Assembly: GCA_041569895.1 (NCBI GenBank)
Contig: JBFFXF010000228.1
Location: 1-12,435 of the forward strand
From: JBFFXF01 sp041569895
GTDB taxonomy: Bacteria; Planctomycetota; UBA8108; JACQVS01
Direction: 5' to 3'
Length of the DNA: 12,435 bases
Made by a program: the position numbers and the translations under genes. The number at the start of each line of letters is the position of its first letter. Within the stretch, counting starts at the first letter, position 1. The notes beneath the pieces are model-generated. The model made no database searches. It saw nothing but the letters and a program-made list of their open reading frames with translations, and had not been told where the DNA came from. Below, piece after piece: positions 1 to 6,515 of the stretch.

Positions 1-156
1 ACTCTTTCTCTCCCTTCATCCGGAGGTTCGCATGAAGTGCTTCGAGGCTCTCGAGATCGCTCTGGCGGCGGTTCGTTCTCTGCACCCGGGCGGCCTGCTT
101 CTCGGTTCTCGGTGAACTTCACTCGCAGTGCGATCTGCCGAGACGACAGCGAGAGA
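1..156. other. Window edge, no convincing gene
   Basis: This stretch lies downstream of the minus-strand kinase. A 27-codon plus-strand frame starts at an ATG at 32 and stops at 113-115, with a GGAGG five bases upstream of the ATG. It resembles no family I know, and its third codon positions are less GC-rich than in the real genes nearby. On the minus strand a frame stays open to the edge, but its codon use looks random. I see no hairpin that would clearly terminate the kinase transcript. A tiny peptide gene is possible but weakly supported. Confidence 0.25.
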
Positions 157-1245
157 TCACCACGCTCCGATGGAAACCGCCGCCGACGTGATCGCCGCCG
201 CCGCGGCGGTGAGTGCGATCACGAGGGAGCGCCTCAGCCGGCGAGGCCGTGAAGCGAAGCTCTCGAGCGCCTGCGCTAGCTCGGCCGCCGAGGGGAATCG
301 CGCGCGCCAGTCCGCGGCCATCGCCCGCAGGCAGATCGCCGCGAGCTCGACCGGGACGCCGGCGCCGGTGAGCGCGTCGCGGTCGAAGTCGCAGCGACGC
401 GCCCGTTCCAGCGCCTCACCGAGGGTGGTTCCGTCGTAGGCCAGTCGCCCCGTGAGGGTGACGTAGAGCGTCGCGCCGAGAGAGAAGACGTCGCTCTCCG
501 GTCGCACGTCCTCGTCACACGCCTGTTCCGGCGACATGAACGGGATGGTGCCGGCGACCTCGCCCGCGGTCCGTCCGGGACCCGTCGAGAAGCGGCTCCG
601 CGCCATGCCGAAATCGATCAGCCGCGCCGTTCCGTGCTCGTCGATGACGATGTTTCGCGGCTTGATGTCGAGGTGGACGATGCCCTGGCGGTGCGCCGCG
701 TCAGCCGCCATCGCGGCGTCGGCCACGAGGCGTGCGGCTCGCCGCGGACAGATCCTGCCCCAGGCCGCGGCGCGCTCGAGAGTCGGTCCCCGGATGAGCT
801 CGAGCACAAGGTACGGGTGGTCGTCGTGGAAACCGAAATCGAGGACGCGCGGAAGCCTCGGGTCGTCGAGCCTTGCGAGCAGCTGCCCCTCGCGCCACAG
901 CCTCTCGGAGGTGTCCCACGGGTCATCTCGTGGCTGCGCGCTCATCTTGATCACCACGTCGCGCTCGAGCTCGGGATCGACCGCGCGAAAGACGTACGCC
1001 TGCGAACCCGGGTCGAGCAGGCCGACAATGACATGACGGCCGATCCGGTCACCGGGCGCGACGCCGAAAGCGTGGCTCGCCAGGGACCGCTTCTGGATCT
1101 CGATCGCCTCGGTGCTCTCGACGGCTTGCCCGGTCTCGACAGGACGCTCCGGGTCGGCCGATTCGAGGAGCGCACGCGAGGATTCCTCGTGAATCGCTTT
1201 CACCACCAGTCTCCTTCCTGTCGCCGCGAGACGTGCGGCTTTCAT
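157..1245 (-). CDS. Ser/Thr protein kinase with a C-terminal membrane anchor
   Basis: This is a Hanks-type (eukaryotic-like) Ser/Thr kinase of 362 residues. The kinase domain runs from about residue 70 to 330. The glycine loop is at 75-85, the ATP-binding lysine is K100 in VVIK, and the alpha-C glutamate is probably E119. The catalytic loop is HLDIKPRN (191-198, D193, N198), the metal-binding DFG is at 211-213, the SPE (APE-type) motif is at 238-240, and D252 is the later conserved Asp. The loop has Leu where most kinases have Arg before the catalytic Asp, so this is a non-RD kinase. Residues 338-361 form one hydrophobic helix and the protein ends there, so it is probably a cytoplasmic kinase tethered by its tail with no outer sensor domain. 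The open frame extends upstream to 1365, but that would run into the divergent sigma gene. The ATG at 1245 is the first plausible start, though no good ribosome site precedes it. Catalytic activity is inferred from intact motifs; the substrate is unknown. Confidence 0.9.
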   Translation of the reverse strand: MKAARLAATGRRLVVKAIHEESSRALLESADPERPVETGQAVESTEAIEIQKRSLASHAFGVAPGDRIGRHVIVGLLDPGSQAYVFRAVDPELERDVVIKMSAQPRDDPWDTSERLWREGQLLARLDDPRLPRVLDFGFHDDHPYLVLELIRGPTLERAAAWGRICPRRAARLVADAAMAADAAHRQGIVHLDIKPRNIVIDEHGTARLIDFGMARSRFSTGPGRTAGEVAGTIPFMSPEQACDEDVRPESDVFSLGATLYVTLTGRLAYDGTTLGEALERARRCDFDRDALTGAGVPVELAAICLRAMAADWRARFPSAAELAQALESFASRPRRLRRSLVIALTAAAAAITSAAVSIGAW

Positions 1246-1340
1246 CGGTGACTGTGGAGCAAGCGGACAGGTTATAACCGCCAAAGGGAGTTTTTTTCGC
1301 CGAGCAGCTATGATGGCCCCCTGGAGGGCCGGGAACCGCC
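1246..1340. promoter_or_regulatory. Divergent promoter region with a 10-bp palindrome
   Basis: This 95-bp gap separates the kinase start from the divergent sigma gene start. It holds a perfect palindrome, GGTTATAACC, at 1270-1279, and a run of seven T at 1291-1297, both AT-rich against a GC-rich background. TATAAC can be read on either strand of the palindrome as a -10-like box. I found no good matching -35 box on either strand. The palindrome could be an operator shared by both genes; this is inference. Confidence 0.35.
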
Positions 1341-1991
1341 GTGGCAGAGTCGCAACCGATCTCAAAGTCAGACGGCGACGATCGCGGGGATCGTGACCAG
1401 TTCACCTCGCACCATGCGCGACAGGCCCGCTCCGGCGACCTCGAGAGCATCGAGTGGCTGGTGCGGCGATTCTCCTCGCTCCTGCTCGTCAACGCGCGGT
1501 ACCGGATCGGCCCGGTGCTGTCGCGGCATTACGACGCGGAGGACATCGTCGACGAGGTGTGGGCGATCACGTTGCCCAGGTTGTCGTCGCTGTCCGAGCG
1601 AGATGGTCGTTTCACGCCGGTGCTGCTGAAGTTCCTTTCGACGACGCTGATCCGGCGCTGTAACGACCTGATGAAGAAGTACGCTCGCGAGCGCCGGTTC
1701 GTCCCGATCGGAATCGGCACGGGGCCCGGGGAAGCGCTCGCGGCCGAGACGACCGCCGCGATCTCACGCGTGGTCCGACAGGAGCGCGCCGAGGCGGTGG
1801 CGAGCGCGATCGAGGCGCTCCCGGACCGTGATCGTGAGCTTCTCATTCTGCGCGGCATCGAGCAGCAGCCGTATCGCGCGATCGAGGCCATCGTCGGAGG
1901 GGACCACAAGGCGCTGGCCGTGGAGTATCGGCGCGCGCTCGACAAGCTCAAGGCGAAGCTCGGCGGGACGGTTATCGAGGATCTGGAATGA
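1341..1991 (+). CDS. ECF-type RNA polymerase sigma factor
   Basis: A 216-residue sigma-70 family protein with only regions 2 and 4. Region 2 lies at about 29-117 and includes the core-binding stretch DAEDIVDEVW (65-74). Region 4 lies at about 152-207, starting with ALPDRDRELLILRG and ending in the helix-turn-helix around residues 178-207. The protein would direct RNA polymerase to a dedicated promoter set. The start is a GTG at 1341; a GGAGG at 1323-1327 lies 13 bases upstream, a little far, inside a GGCCC/GGGCC inverted repeat that could mask it. The ATG codons at 1310 and 1313 are out of frame. No anti-sigma factor gene is adjacent; the divergent neighbour is a Ser/Thr kinase, and kinase-linked ECF sigma factors are known in planctomycetes. 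Phosphorylation control is therefore a reasonable guess, not shown here. Confidence 0.85.
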   Translation: MAESQPISKSDGDDRGDRDQFTSHHARQARSGDLESIEWLVRRFSSLLLVNARYRIGPVLSRHYDAEDIVDEVWAITLPRLSSLSERDGRFTPVLLKFLSTTLIRRCNDLMKKYARERRFVPIGIGTGPGEALAAETTAAISRVVRQERAEAVASAIEALPDRDRELLILRGIEQQPYRAIEAIVGGDHKALAVEYRRALDKLKAKLGGTVIEDLE

Positions 1992-2000
1992 CGGCGACCG

Positions 2001-2573
2001 ATGCTTGACGTTCGTGATCTTTTGGGCCGGGCGCGTGACGGAGACCGCGACGCTCGCCTCGAGCTCGTGCGGCTGCTCGCCGACGAACAGCGACTGCACT
2101 CCTCCCTGCAGGCGATCGTGCGTCGCCTGATGCCGGGTCACCATCCGGCGCGCCGGATCGTCGACAGCCGGGACGTCATGCAGAGCGCGCTGAAGACGGC
2201 GCTCGACCAGCTGCCGCGCTTTCGCGGCGCCGACGAGGCGAGTCTCTTCGGCTGGCTTCGCGCGATCGTCAGGACAAAGGTCCAGCGCGCCCTGAGGAAG
2301 GTCGAGCGCGAGCGCGAGAGCGACGTGACGGCGGTGCCGGCCGATGTCGACCCGGATCGCGTCGTCACGGACGACCTCGTCGAGGCCCTCCGGTACGCAA
2401 TCCAGGACCTGCCGATCGACCAGCGCCTCGTCGTCGAGCTCCGCCTGCGCGGCCTCAACTCGAGTCAGATCGCCGGGGAGCTCGGACTGAAGCCCGCCAC
2501 GGTGCGAAAGCGCGAGCAGCGCGCTGTGGGGGTGTTGCGGGAGCGACTCGACCCGCCTTCATCTTCGAACTGA
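2001..2573 (+). CDS. Second ECF-type RNA polymerase sigma factor
   Basis: A 190-residue sigma-70 family protein starting at an ATG nine bases after the previous stop, so the two sigma genes are almost certainly cotranscribed. Region 2 is at about 7-103; DSRDVMQSAL (55-64) fills the place of the usual DAEDLVQE stretch, and FGWLRAIVRTKVQ follows. Region 4 is at about 127-184, with DLPIDQRLVVELRLRG and a clear helix-turn-helix (SSQIAGELGLKPATVRKR, 154-171). The sequence differs widely from the upstream sigma factor, so this is not a recent duplication. The short Ser-rich tail ends five bases before a low-complexity repeat. No strong ribosome site precedes the ATG; translation may be coupled to the upstream gene. 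Target promoters are unknown. Confidence 0.87.
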   Translation: MLDVRDLLGRARDGDRDARLELVRLLADEQRLHSSLQAIVRRLMPGHHPARRIVDSRDVMQSALKTALDQLPRFRGADEASLFGWLRAIVRTKVQRALRKVERERESDVTAVPADVDPDRVVTDDLVEALRYAIQDLPIDQRLVVELRLRGLNSSQIAGELGLKPATVRKREQRAVGVLRERLDPPSSSN

Positions 2574-2853
2574 GAATCGTTCCCGGTTCCGTGCCCCGTT
2601 CCGTTCCCGTTCCCGTCCCCGTTCCCGTTCCCGTGCTCGAATACCATCGAGTCCGAGACCGATACCGAGGGCGAGACCGATTCCGATGACCGATTCCGAC
2701 TCCGACTCCGACTCCGATTCCGATGACCGATTCCGATGACCGATGACCGATACCGATACGCCCGCGGGCCGTTCGGAGGGGTCTCGGCCTCTGGTGTCGG
2801 TCCTCTGTCTCTGATCTCGGACCTCTGACCTCTGTCTCTGTTCTCTGTCCCTG
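2574..2853 (+). repeat. Composite low-complexity repeat, copy 1
   Basis: Three blocks follow the sigma gene stop. The first (2579-2634) is a near-perfect hexamer array of CCCGTT with variants CCCGTC and CCCGTG. The second (2648-2758) is built from CCGATT, CCGACT, CCGAGT and a seven-base variant GATGACC. The third (about 2785-2852) is made of CTCTG-type units such as CTCTGACCTCTGTCTCTG. It has no coding character: reading frames through it give only simple Gly-Asn/Gly-Thr or Ser-Asp type strings. The minus strand of block 1 carries at least five closely spaced G-runs, a quadruplex candidate. Confidence 0.85.
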
Positions 2854-2868
2854 CCCCCCCGCCTCTCG

Positions 2869-2898
2869 AAAAACCCCCCCGCCTCCCGGCGGGGGGGG
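2869..2898 (-). terminator. Intrinsic terminator of the Ppx/GppA-like gene
   Basis: On the minus strand a 10-bp perfect GC stem (arms at 2889-2898 region and 2874-2883, loop of about four bases) is followed directly by TTTTT (2869-2873 on the plus strand reads AAAAA). It begins about 11 bases after the stop codon of the phosphatase gene. This is the classic hairpin plus U-tract form. Confidence 0.85.
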
Positions 2899-2909
2899 CG
2901 GCCGGCGTC

Positions 2910-3830
2910 TCACCCGCTCACCCGTCGGCTGTCGACGAGCGTTCGGCTGATGGCCCTCACTGCCTCCAGGCGCTCTTCGAGTGCGCGACGTCCGACCGAG
3001 ACTGCCAGATAGCTCACGCGGCGCGCGCCGACGAAATCGATCAGCTTGCGCAGCAGCACGACGCCGGGGTAGAAGACGCGAGCGCGCGTCTCGTCGAGTC
3101 GGCGGGGCGGACCGTCCCGGCGTATGCTGCGCTCGAGCTCCTCGAGCTCGAGGCCGCCGAAGCTCGCCGCTTGGAGCGTCCTCGCGACGGCCTTTACCGT
3201 GCCGCCGGTGGCGTGGAGCTCGTCCATGCTGACGATCGCGGCCTTTCGCAGGTTGACGTCGATCCAGTCGCACATCGCCGTCATGCCGTCGGCCTTCCAC
3301 TTCTGGAAGAGCTGGATGGCGCCGAGCGGCAGGCTGTCCCAGACCATCGTGCGGGTGCGCGAGAGAAACACGGTCTCGACGCTGCCGCCGCCGACGTCCA
3401 TGACCAGCGCCGGGACGCGCTCGGAGTGCGCCAGGTAGGCGCGCGCCAGGAGCGATGCCTCCTCGAGGCACGTGACGACGTGCACGTCGACCCCGAGCAC
3501 GTTGGCGAGCGCCTGCACGAGCGTGTCGCGGTTGTCGGCATCGCGCACCGCGCTCGTGGCGATCACCAGCTCGGGATGGAGTCCGTTCTCGTCGACCAGC
3601 CGGCAGAGCCGGCGTACGGTCTCGGGCGAGATCGACCCGGTGGCGTACACCTCGTGGCCGAGCTCGTACGGAAACTTCACCGTGCGGATCCCCCCGGAGC
3701 GCACCCGGTGGTACTTCAGGCTCTGGGCGCCGATCTCGAGCACGCCCTCACGCGCCGGCCGCGCCGCCGTCGGGTCCCGGCGTGCCTCACGGCGGCGGAA
3801 CCCGTTGAAGCGGGATTCGTTCATTCTCAT
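2910..3830 (-). CDS. Ppx/GppA-family phosphatase (exopolyphosphatase-like)
   Basis: A 306-residue protein of the ASKHA-fold Ppx/GppA family, which hydrolyses inorganic polyphosphate or guanosine pentaphosphate. Visible motifs: ATSAVRDADN (91-100), an EEASLLARAYL stretch (123-133) supplying the expected catalytic Glu, the phosphate-2 loop DVGGGSVE (145-152), LPLGAI (167-172) and ATGGTVKAVA (207-216). The length fits the short two-subdomain form without the HD-like C-terminal domain of E. coli Ppx. The N-terminal phosphate-1 loop is unusual: EIGAQS (32-37) stands where family members have D-x-G-S-N-S. The start at 3830 is supported by GGAGG six bases upstream (3837-3841). The gene ends in its own terminator. 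Which of the two substrates it uses cannot be told from sequence. Confidence 0.88.
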   Translation of the reverse strand: MRMNESRFNGFRRREARRDPTAARPAREGVLEIGAQSLKYHRVRSGGIRTVKFPYELGHEVYATGSISPETVRRLCRLVDENGLHPELVIATSAVRDADNRDTLVQALANVLGVDVHVVTCLEEASLLARAYLAHSERVPALVMDVGGGSVETVFLSRTRTMVWDSLPLGAIQLFQKWKADGMTAMCDWIDVNLRKAAIVSMDELHATGGTVKAVARTLQAASFGGLELEELERSIRRDGPPRRLDETRARVFYPGVVLLRKLIDFVGARRVSYLAVSVGRRALEERLEAVRAISRTLVDSRRVSG

Positions 3831-3920
3831 CGATCACCTCCGTCGCTGGACTGTCCCGTGCGACCCACGGAGAGCCGCTTCCGGATGGAGCCGCGGGGGA
3901 TTGGTGGTGTGACATCAAAC

Positions 3921-4058
3921 TCCCGTTCCCGTTCCCGCTCCCGGACCCGGTCCCGTGCCCGTGCCCGAAAGCTCTCGGAGTCGGGTGCCTGGCCGACGTC
4001 GGGGCCGGCCTGTCGGAGTCCGAGGCCGAGTCCGACGACCGATTCCGATTCGGAGCCG
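3921..4058 (+). repeat. Composite low-complexity repeat, copy 2
   Basis: The first block (3922-3967) is a CCCGTT/CCCGCT/CCCGGA/CCCGGT/CCCGTG array with eight C3 runs, nearly all spaced three bases apart. After a spacer containing CGTCGGGG (about 3997-4004) comes a GAGTCCGAGGCCGAGTCC block with a GATTCCGATTC end (about 4014-4058). The CTCTG block of copy 1 is absent. It lies between two minus-strand genes, past the terminator of the upstream gene and about 90 bases before the start of the phosphatase gene, so the phosphatase leader or promoter would carry the G-rich sense strand. Confidence 0.8.
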
Positions 4059-4130
4059 ATGCGCCGGGAACCCGGCAGCGGGGGGCGGCGGCGTCGCGGA
4101 GTCGACGGACACCGGTGCTCGGTCGAGCAA

Positions 4131-4162
4131 TAAAAACCGCCCCCGCCGATCGGGCGGGGGCG
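4131..4162 (-). terminator. Intrinsic terminator of the secreted dockerin-like gene
   Basis: On the minus strand, arms CGCCCCCGCC and GGCGGGGGCG (4153-4162 and 4138-4147) form a perfect 10-bp stem with a five-base loop, followed by a T-tract reading GGTTTTTATTG. It begins about 34 bases beyond the stop codon of the gene ending at 4196. Confidence 0.88.
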
Positions 4163-4195
4163 TCAACAGGAAGGAGGGGCTCTCTCGCGAGTCGG

Positions 4196-4861
4196 TCAGC
4201 CGGAGATCGGCTGGTCGCTGGTGCACGCCGTGTACGACTCGCAGTCGAGGTCATCCCTCGTCGAATCCGTGTCGCACGTGCCGGAGACCGATCCGGTGAT
4301 CGGACCGCCGAAGAGGAAGCCGAGGACGGCGGCCGCGTCCGAGACGTCCAGCTGACCGTCGTCGTTCGCATCGGACGCCTTGTCGCAGCGCGGCTCCGGG
4401 CCGCCGATGAACAGGTAGTGGAGCAGGTGGACCGCGTCGGAGACGTCGACGGACCCGTCGGTGTTCGAGTCGCCGCGGACGAAGCGCGGTCGATCGAGGA
4501 GGCCGTCCTCCATGGCTCGCTCGATCGCGGCGAGGACGCTCTCCACCGCGTTGCGCCATTCGGAGACCCGCGTCGGGTCATCGACCACCGTGACGGTGAT
4601 CTCCCCGAGCATCCGGCTCGCCGGCGAGAAGACCTCGCTCGTCCTGCCGCCGGTGAGCTGGTTCACGTGGTCGATCAACCCGTTGATGATCCGGCTCGCC
4701 AGCCGGATGGTCGCCGGATCGGTCGCCGACTCGTAGTACCGCGTGGCGTTCTCGAGCGCCTCGAGAATGTCGTGCGCGTCCGGAGGCCCATCGGCGGGCG
4801 TCGGACTCGCGATCGACAGGGGAACACACAGGGCGAGTGTAACGAAGACCTTGCGACTCAT
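4196..4861 (-). CDS. Secreted protein with C-terminal dockerin-like EF-hand pair
   Basis: A 221-residue protein. Residues 1-23 look like a Sec signal peptide (Arg-Lys near the start, hydrophobic core, cleavage near the Ala-Asp at 23-24). Residues 28-125 are a mostly helical domain that I do not recognise. Residues 128-187 hold two calcium-loop repeats, RGDSNTDGSVDVSDA and DANDDGQLDVSDA, each followed by a hydrophobic helix and a GGP turn; this is the dockerin/EF-hand-like module common in planctomycete secreted proteins. The tail (188-221) has Cys residues at about 196, 207 and 213. The start is well supported by GGAAGGAG six bases before the ATG. A calcium-binding role and export are inferred; the molecular function is unknown. 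It stands alone with its own terminator. Confidence 0.82.
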   Translation of the reverse strand: MSRKVFVTLALCVPLSIASPTPADGPPDAHDILEALENATRYYESATDPATIRLASRIINGLIDHVNQLTGGRTSEVFSPASRMLGEITVTVVDDPTRVSEWRNAVESVLAAIERAMEDGLLDRPRFVRGDSNTDGSVDVSDAVHLLHYLFIGGPEPRCDKASDANDDGQLDVSDAAAVLGFLFGGPITGSVSGTCDTDSTRDDLDCESYTACTSDQPISG

Positions 4862-5206
4862 GGCGGACTCCTTCCACGAGAACTGAAGCGTTCAATCGCC
4901 GGGTCACGACGACCCGACCTCGTTGGAATAGAGCCGCGAGGGCGTCGAGTGTGACCGAAGGAGAACGTGGTTATCGGTCGAGCGAGACGACGGATGGGAA
5001 GAGGGGAGGCATTCATGGTACACAATGAACCCCCGACGCCCGTTCCCGTGCCCGAAGGAGCCGGCGAGGTCGCGCGCGGACGACGGCAAAGCAGGGCGCG
5101 CCGTCTCGGCACGCCATCTCGTCCAGCGGAGTCGGATGCGGCACCGATCTCGGGAACGGATCGGCGACGTAGACAAGGAAGACGCAGGCGAGCGTCGTGT
5201 CCTCCC
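4862..5206. other. Intergenic region between divergent genes
   Basis: About 345 bases separate the divergent genes starting at 4861 and 5207. The open frame of the acyltransferase continues upstream to 4967, but that stretch is Arg-rich and polar and crosses a copy of the intergenic repeat, so I treat it as untranslated. A 61-codon plus-strand frame (5025-5210) ends with a four-base overlap on the acyltransferase ATG; it has no recognisable features and is probably chance. I see no convincing promoter box. Confidence 0.5.
5030..5055 (+). repeat. Short copy of the CCCGTN repeat
   Basis: Four C-runs (5030-5034, 5039-5041, 5045-5047, 5051-5053) are separated by GACG, GTT and GTG. The end CCCGTGCCCGAA matches the end of the first block in copy 2 and in the copy at 9403. 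It is probably a remnant or seed of the composite repeat. The opposite strand just meets the four-run quadruplex rule. Confidence 0.55.
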
Positions 5207-6082
5207 ATGACCCCGCGCTTTCGTGGCTGGCTGCCGATCGTGTTTCTTCCGCTGGTCGTCGTTCTCCTCGAGACGCCCGCCTGGCCACGCTGGGCCTTCA
5301 TGTGGGCGCTGGCGATCTCGATCTACGCCGGGTGCAAATGGCTCACCTGGCGACGGGCACAGGTCGAAGGGACGCCGCTCTGGAGGCGCGTGGGGTACCT
5401 CCTCGCGTGGCCCGGTCTCGACGCGCGATCGTTTCTCGGCGAGCACCCGTCGGCGTGGTCATCCCGACCGGCGCCACGAGAGTGGTGGCTCGGTGTGCTC
5501 AAGACCGCGACCGGACTGGGTCTCCTTTTCGGAGTCGCGCGTCTGGTGCCGGCCGGCGTGCCCTACGTGACCGGCTGGGTCGGCATGATCGGCATCGTCA
5601 TGGTGCTGCACTTCGGCGTCTTTCATTTGCTCTCGTGCGCCTGGCGAAGCGTCGGCGTCGGTGCGCGTCCGCTGATGGATCGTCCACTGGTCTCGAGCAG
5701 TCTCGGCGAATTCTGGGGACGACGGTGGAACACCGCGTTCCGTGACCTGACGCACCGTTTCTGCTTCCGGCCCCTCTCGGCGGGGTGGGGCGTCCCGGCG
5801 GCCGTCCTCACCGTATTCGCGATCAGCGGGCTCATTCACGACGTGGTGATCTCCGTGCCAGCCGGCGGTGGCCACGGAGGTCCTTCCCTCTTCTTCGTGC
5901 TCCAGGGCGCCGGTCTGCTGATCGAGCGCAGCGGCGCCGGGCGTCGTCTCGGCCTCGGCTCCGGGTGGCGCGGGTGGCTGTTCACGATGGGGTTCCTGAT
6001 CGCGCCGATCGGCGTGCTGTTTCACCCGCCGTTCGTTGCCGACATCATCGTGCCCTTCATGCGAGCTGTGGGAGCGCTCTGA
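5207..6082 (+). CDS. Wax-synthase-like membrane-bound O-acyltransferase (MBOAT)
   Basis: A 291-residue polytopic membrane protein resembling the wax synthase branch of the MBOAT superfamily, enzymes that transfer an acyl group from acyl-CoA to a hydroxyl acceptor in the membrane. Supporting motifs: YLLAWPGLDARSFL (64-77), PLMDRPLVSSSLGEFWGRRWN (155-175, with the F-W-G-R-R-W-N core at 169-175), and SGLIHD (207-212), where H211 is the likely catalytic His. I count seven or eight hydrophobic segments. The ATG at 5207 is chosen because the hydrophobic protein begins there; the upstream extension is low in complexity and crosses a repeat. The ribosome site is weak. The stop overlaps the next gene's ATG, so the two are translationally coupled. 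The acceptor alcohol is unknown; wax ester, lipid or glycan acylation are all possible. Confidence 0.8.
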   Translation: MTPRFRGWLPIVFLPLVVVLLETPAWPRWAFMWALAISIYAGCKWLTWRRAQVEGTPLWRRVGYLLAWPGLDARSFLGEHPSAWSSRPAPREWWLGVLKTATGLGLLFGVARLVPAGVPYVTGWVGMIGIVMVLHFGVFHLLSCAWRSVGVGARPLMDRPLVSSSLGEFWGRRWNTAFRDLTHRFCFRPLSAGWGVPAAVLTVFAISGLIHDVVISVPAGGGHGGPSLFFVLQGAGLLIERSGAGRRLGLGSGWRGWLFTMGFLIAPIGVLFHPPFVADIIVPFMRAVGAL

Positions 6083-6501
6083 TGACAGATCAATGGCTGT
6101 CCGGACTGATCTTCGCCGCCGGCATCGCGCACCTCGGAGTGCTCGCCGCTGCGGCGTTCGTGCCCTTCCTCCTCCGGTGGAGAGATGAGCTGCGCTCGCT
6201 GTCGCGACTTCACAGGCAGATGCACTGGGTGTACGCCGGCTACATTTTTCTCTCCATAACGGCATTCGCAATCATCAGCGTGCTGCACGCGGGCGAGCTG
6301 GCCGGCGGCGGCGGACTGGCCCGCGCCTTCTGTCTCTATGTGTGCGTCTTCTGGGGCGTCCGTCTCGGGCTTCAGGCCGTGTTCGACGTCAAGGAGCTCG
6401 TGACAGTATGGTGGGTGCGGCTGGGCTACCACGGCCTCACCGTCCTCTTCGCGTGCTTGACGGCGGTCTACGCGTGGGCGGCCTTCCGTCCCGGCCGGTG
6501 A
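6082..6501 (+). CDS. Four-helix integral membrane protein, unknown function
   Basis: A 139-residue protein whose ATG shares one base with the preceding acyltransferase stop (TGATG). That coupling suggests the two products act together. Hydrophobic segments lie at about 6-31, 49-68, 80-101 and 114-135. Polar residues inside or next to helices include H17, H44, H48, H69 and H117, and Trp/Tyr residues are frequent at helix ends. I recognise no family. A longer open frame runs upstream to 5785 but lies inside the acyltransferase in another frame, so I reject it. It could be a partner subunit or a substrate-handling protein for the acyltransferase; that is inference from position only. The gene ends 14 bases before the end of the convergent gene. 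Confidence 0.72.
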   Translation: MTDQWLSGLIFAAGIAHLGVLAAAAFVPFLLRWRDELRSLSRLHRQMHWVYAGYIFLSITAFAIISVLHAGELAGGGGLARAFCLYVCVFWGVRLGLQAVFDVKELVTVWWVRLGYHGLTVLFACLTAVYAWAAFRPGR

Positions 6502-6515
6502 TGTCGACCGACCCG

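Noticed and set aside
2579..2634. The CCCGTN array as telomere-like or phase-variable coding repeat
   Set aside because: It is internal, outside any gene, and a six-base period would not shift a reading frame; no evidence for a chromosome end.
2579..2760. The repeat arrays as a CRISPR array
   Set aside because: Units are six bases with no unique spacers of regular length, and there are no cas genes.
2455..3471. A 338-codon minus-strand frame covering the repeat and part of the phosphatase gene
   Set aside because: It is in a different frame from the phosphatase, Arg/Pro/Gly-rich, and its tail is translated repeat DNA.
5025..5210. A 61-codon frame overlapping the acyltransferase start by four bases
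   Set aside because: The overlap looks like coupling, but the peptide is Arg-rich, crosses the CCCGTN repeat, and has no recognisable feature.
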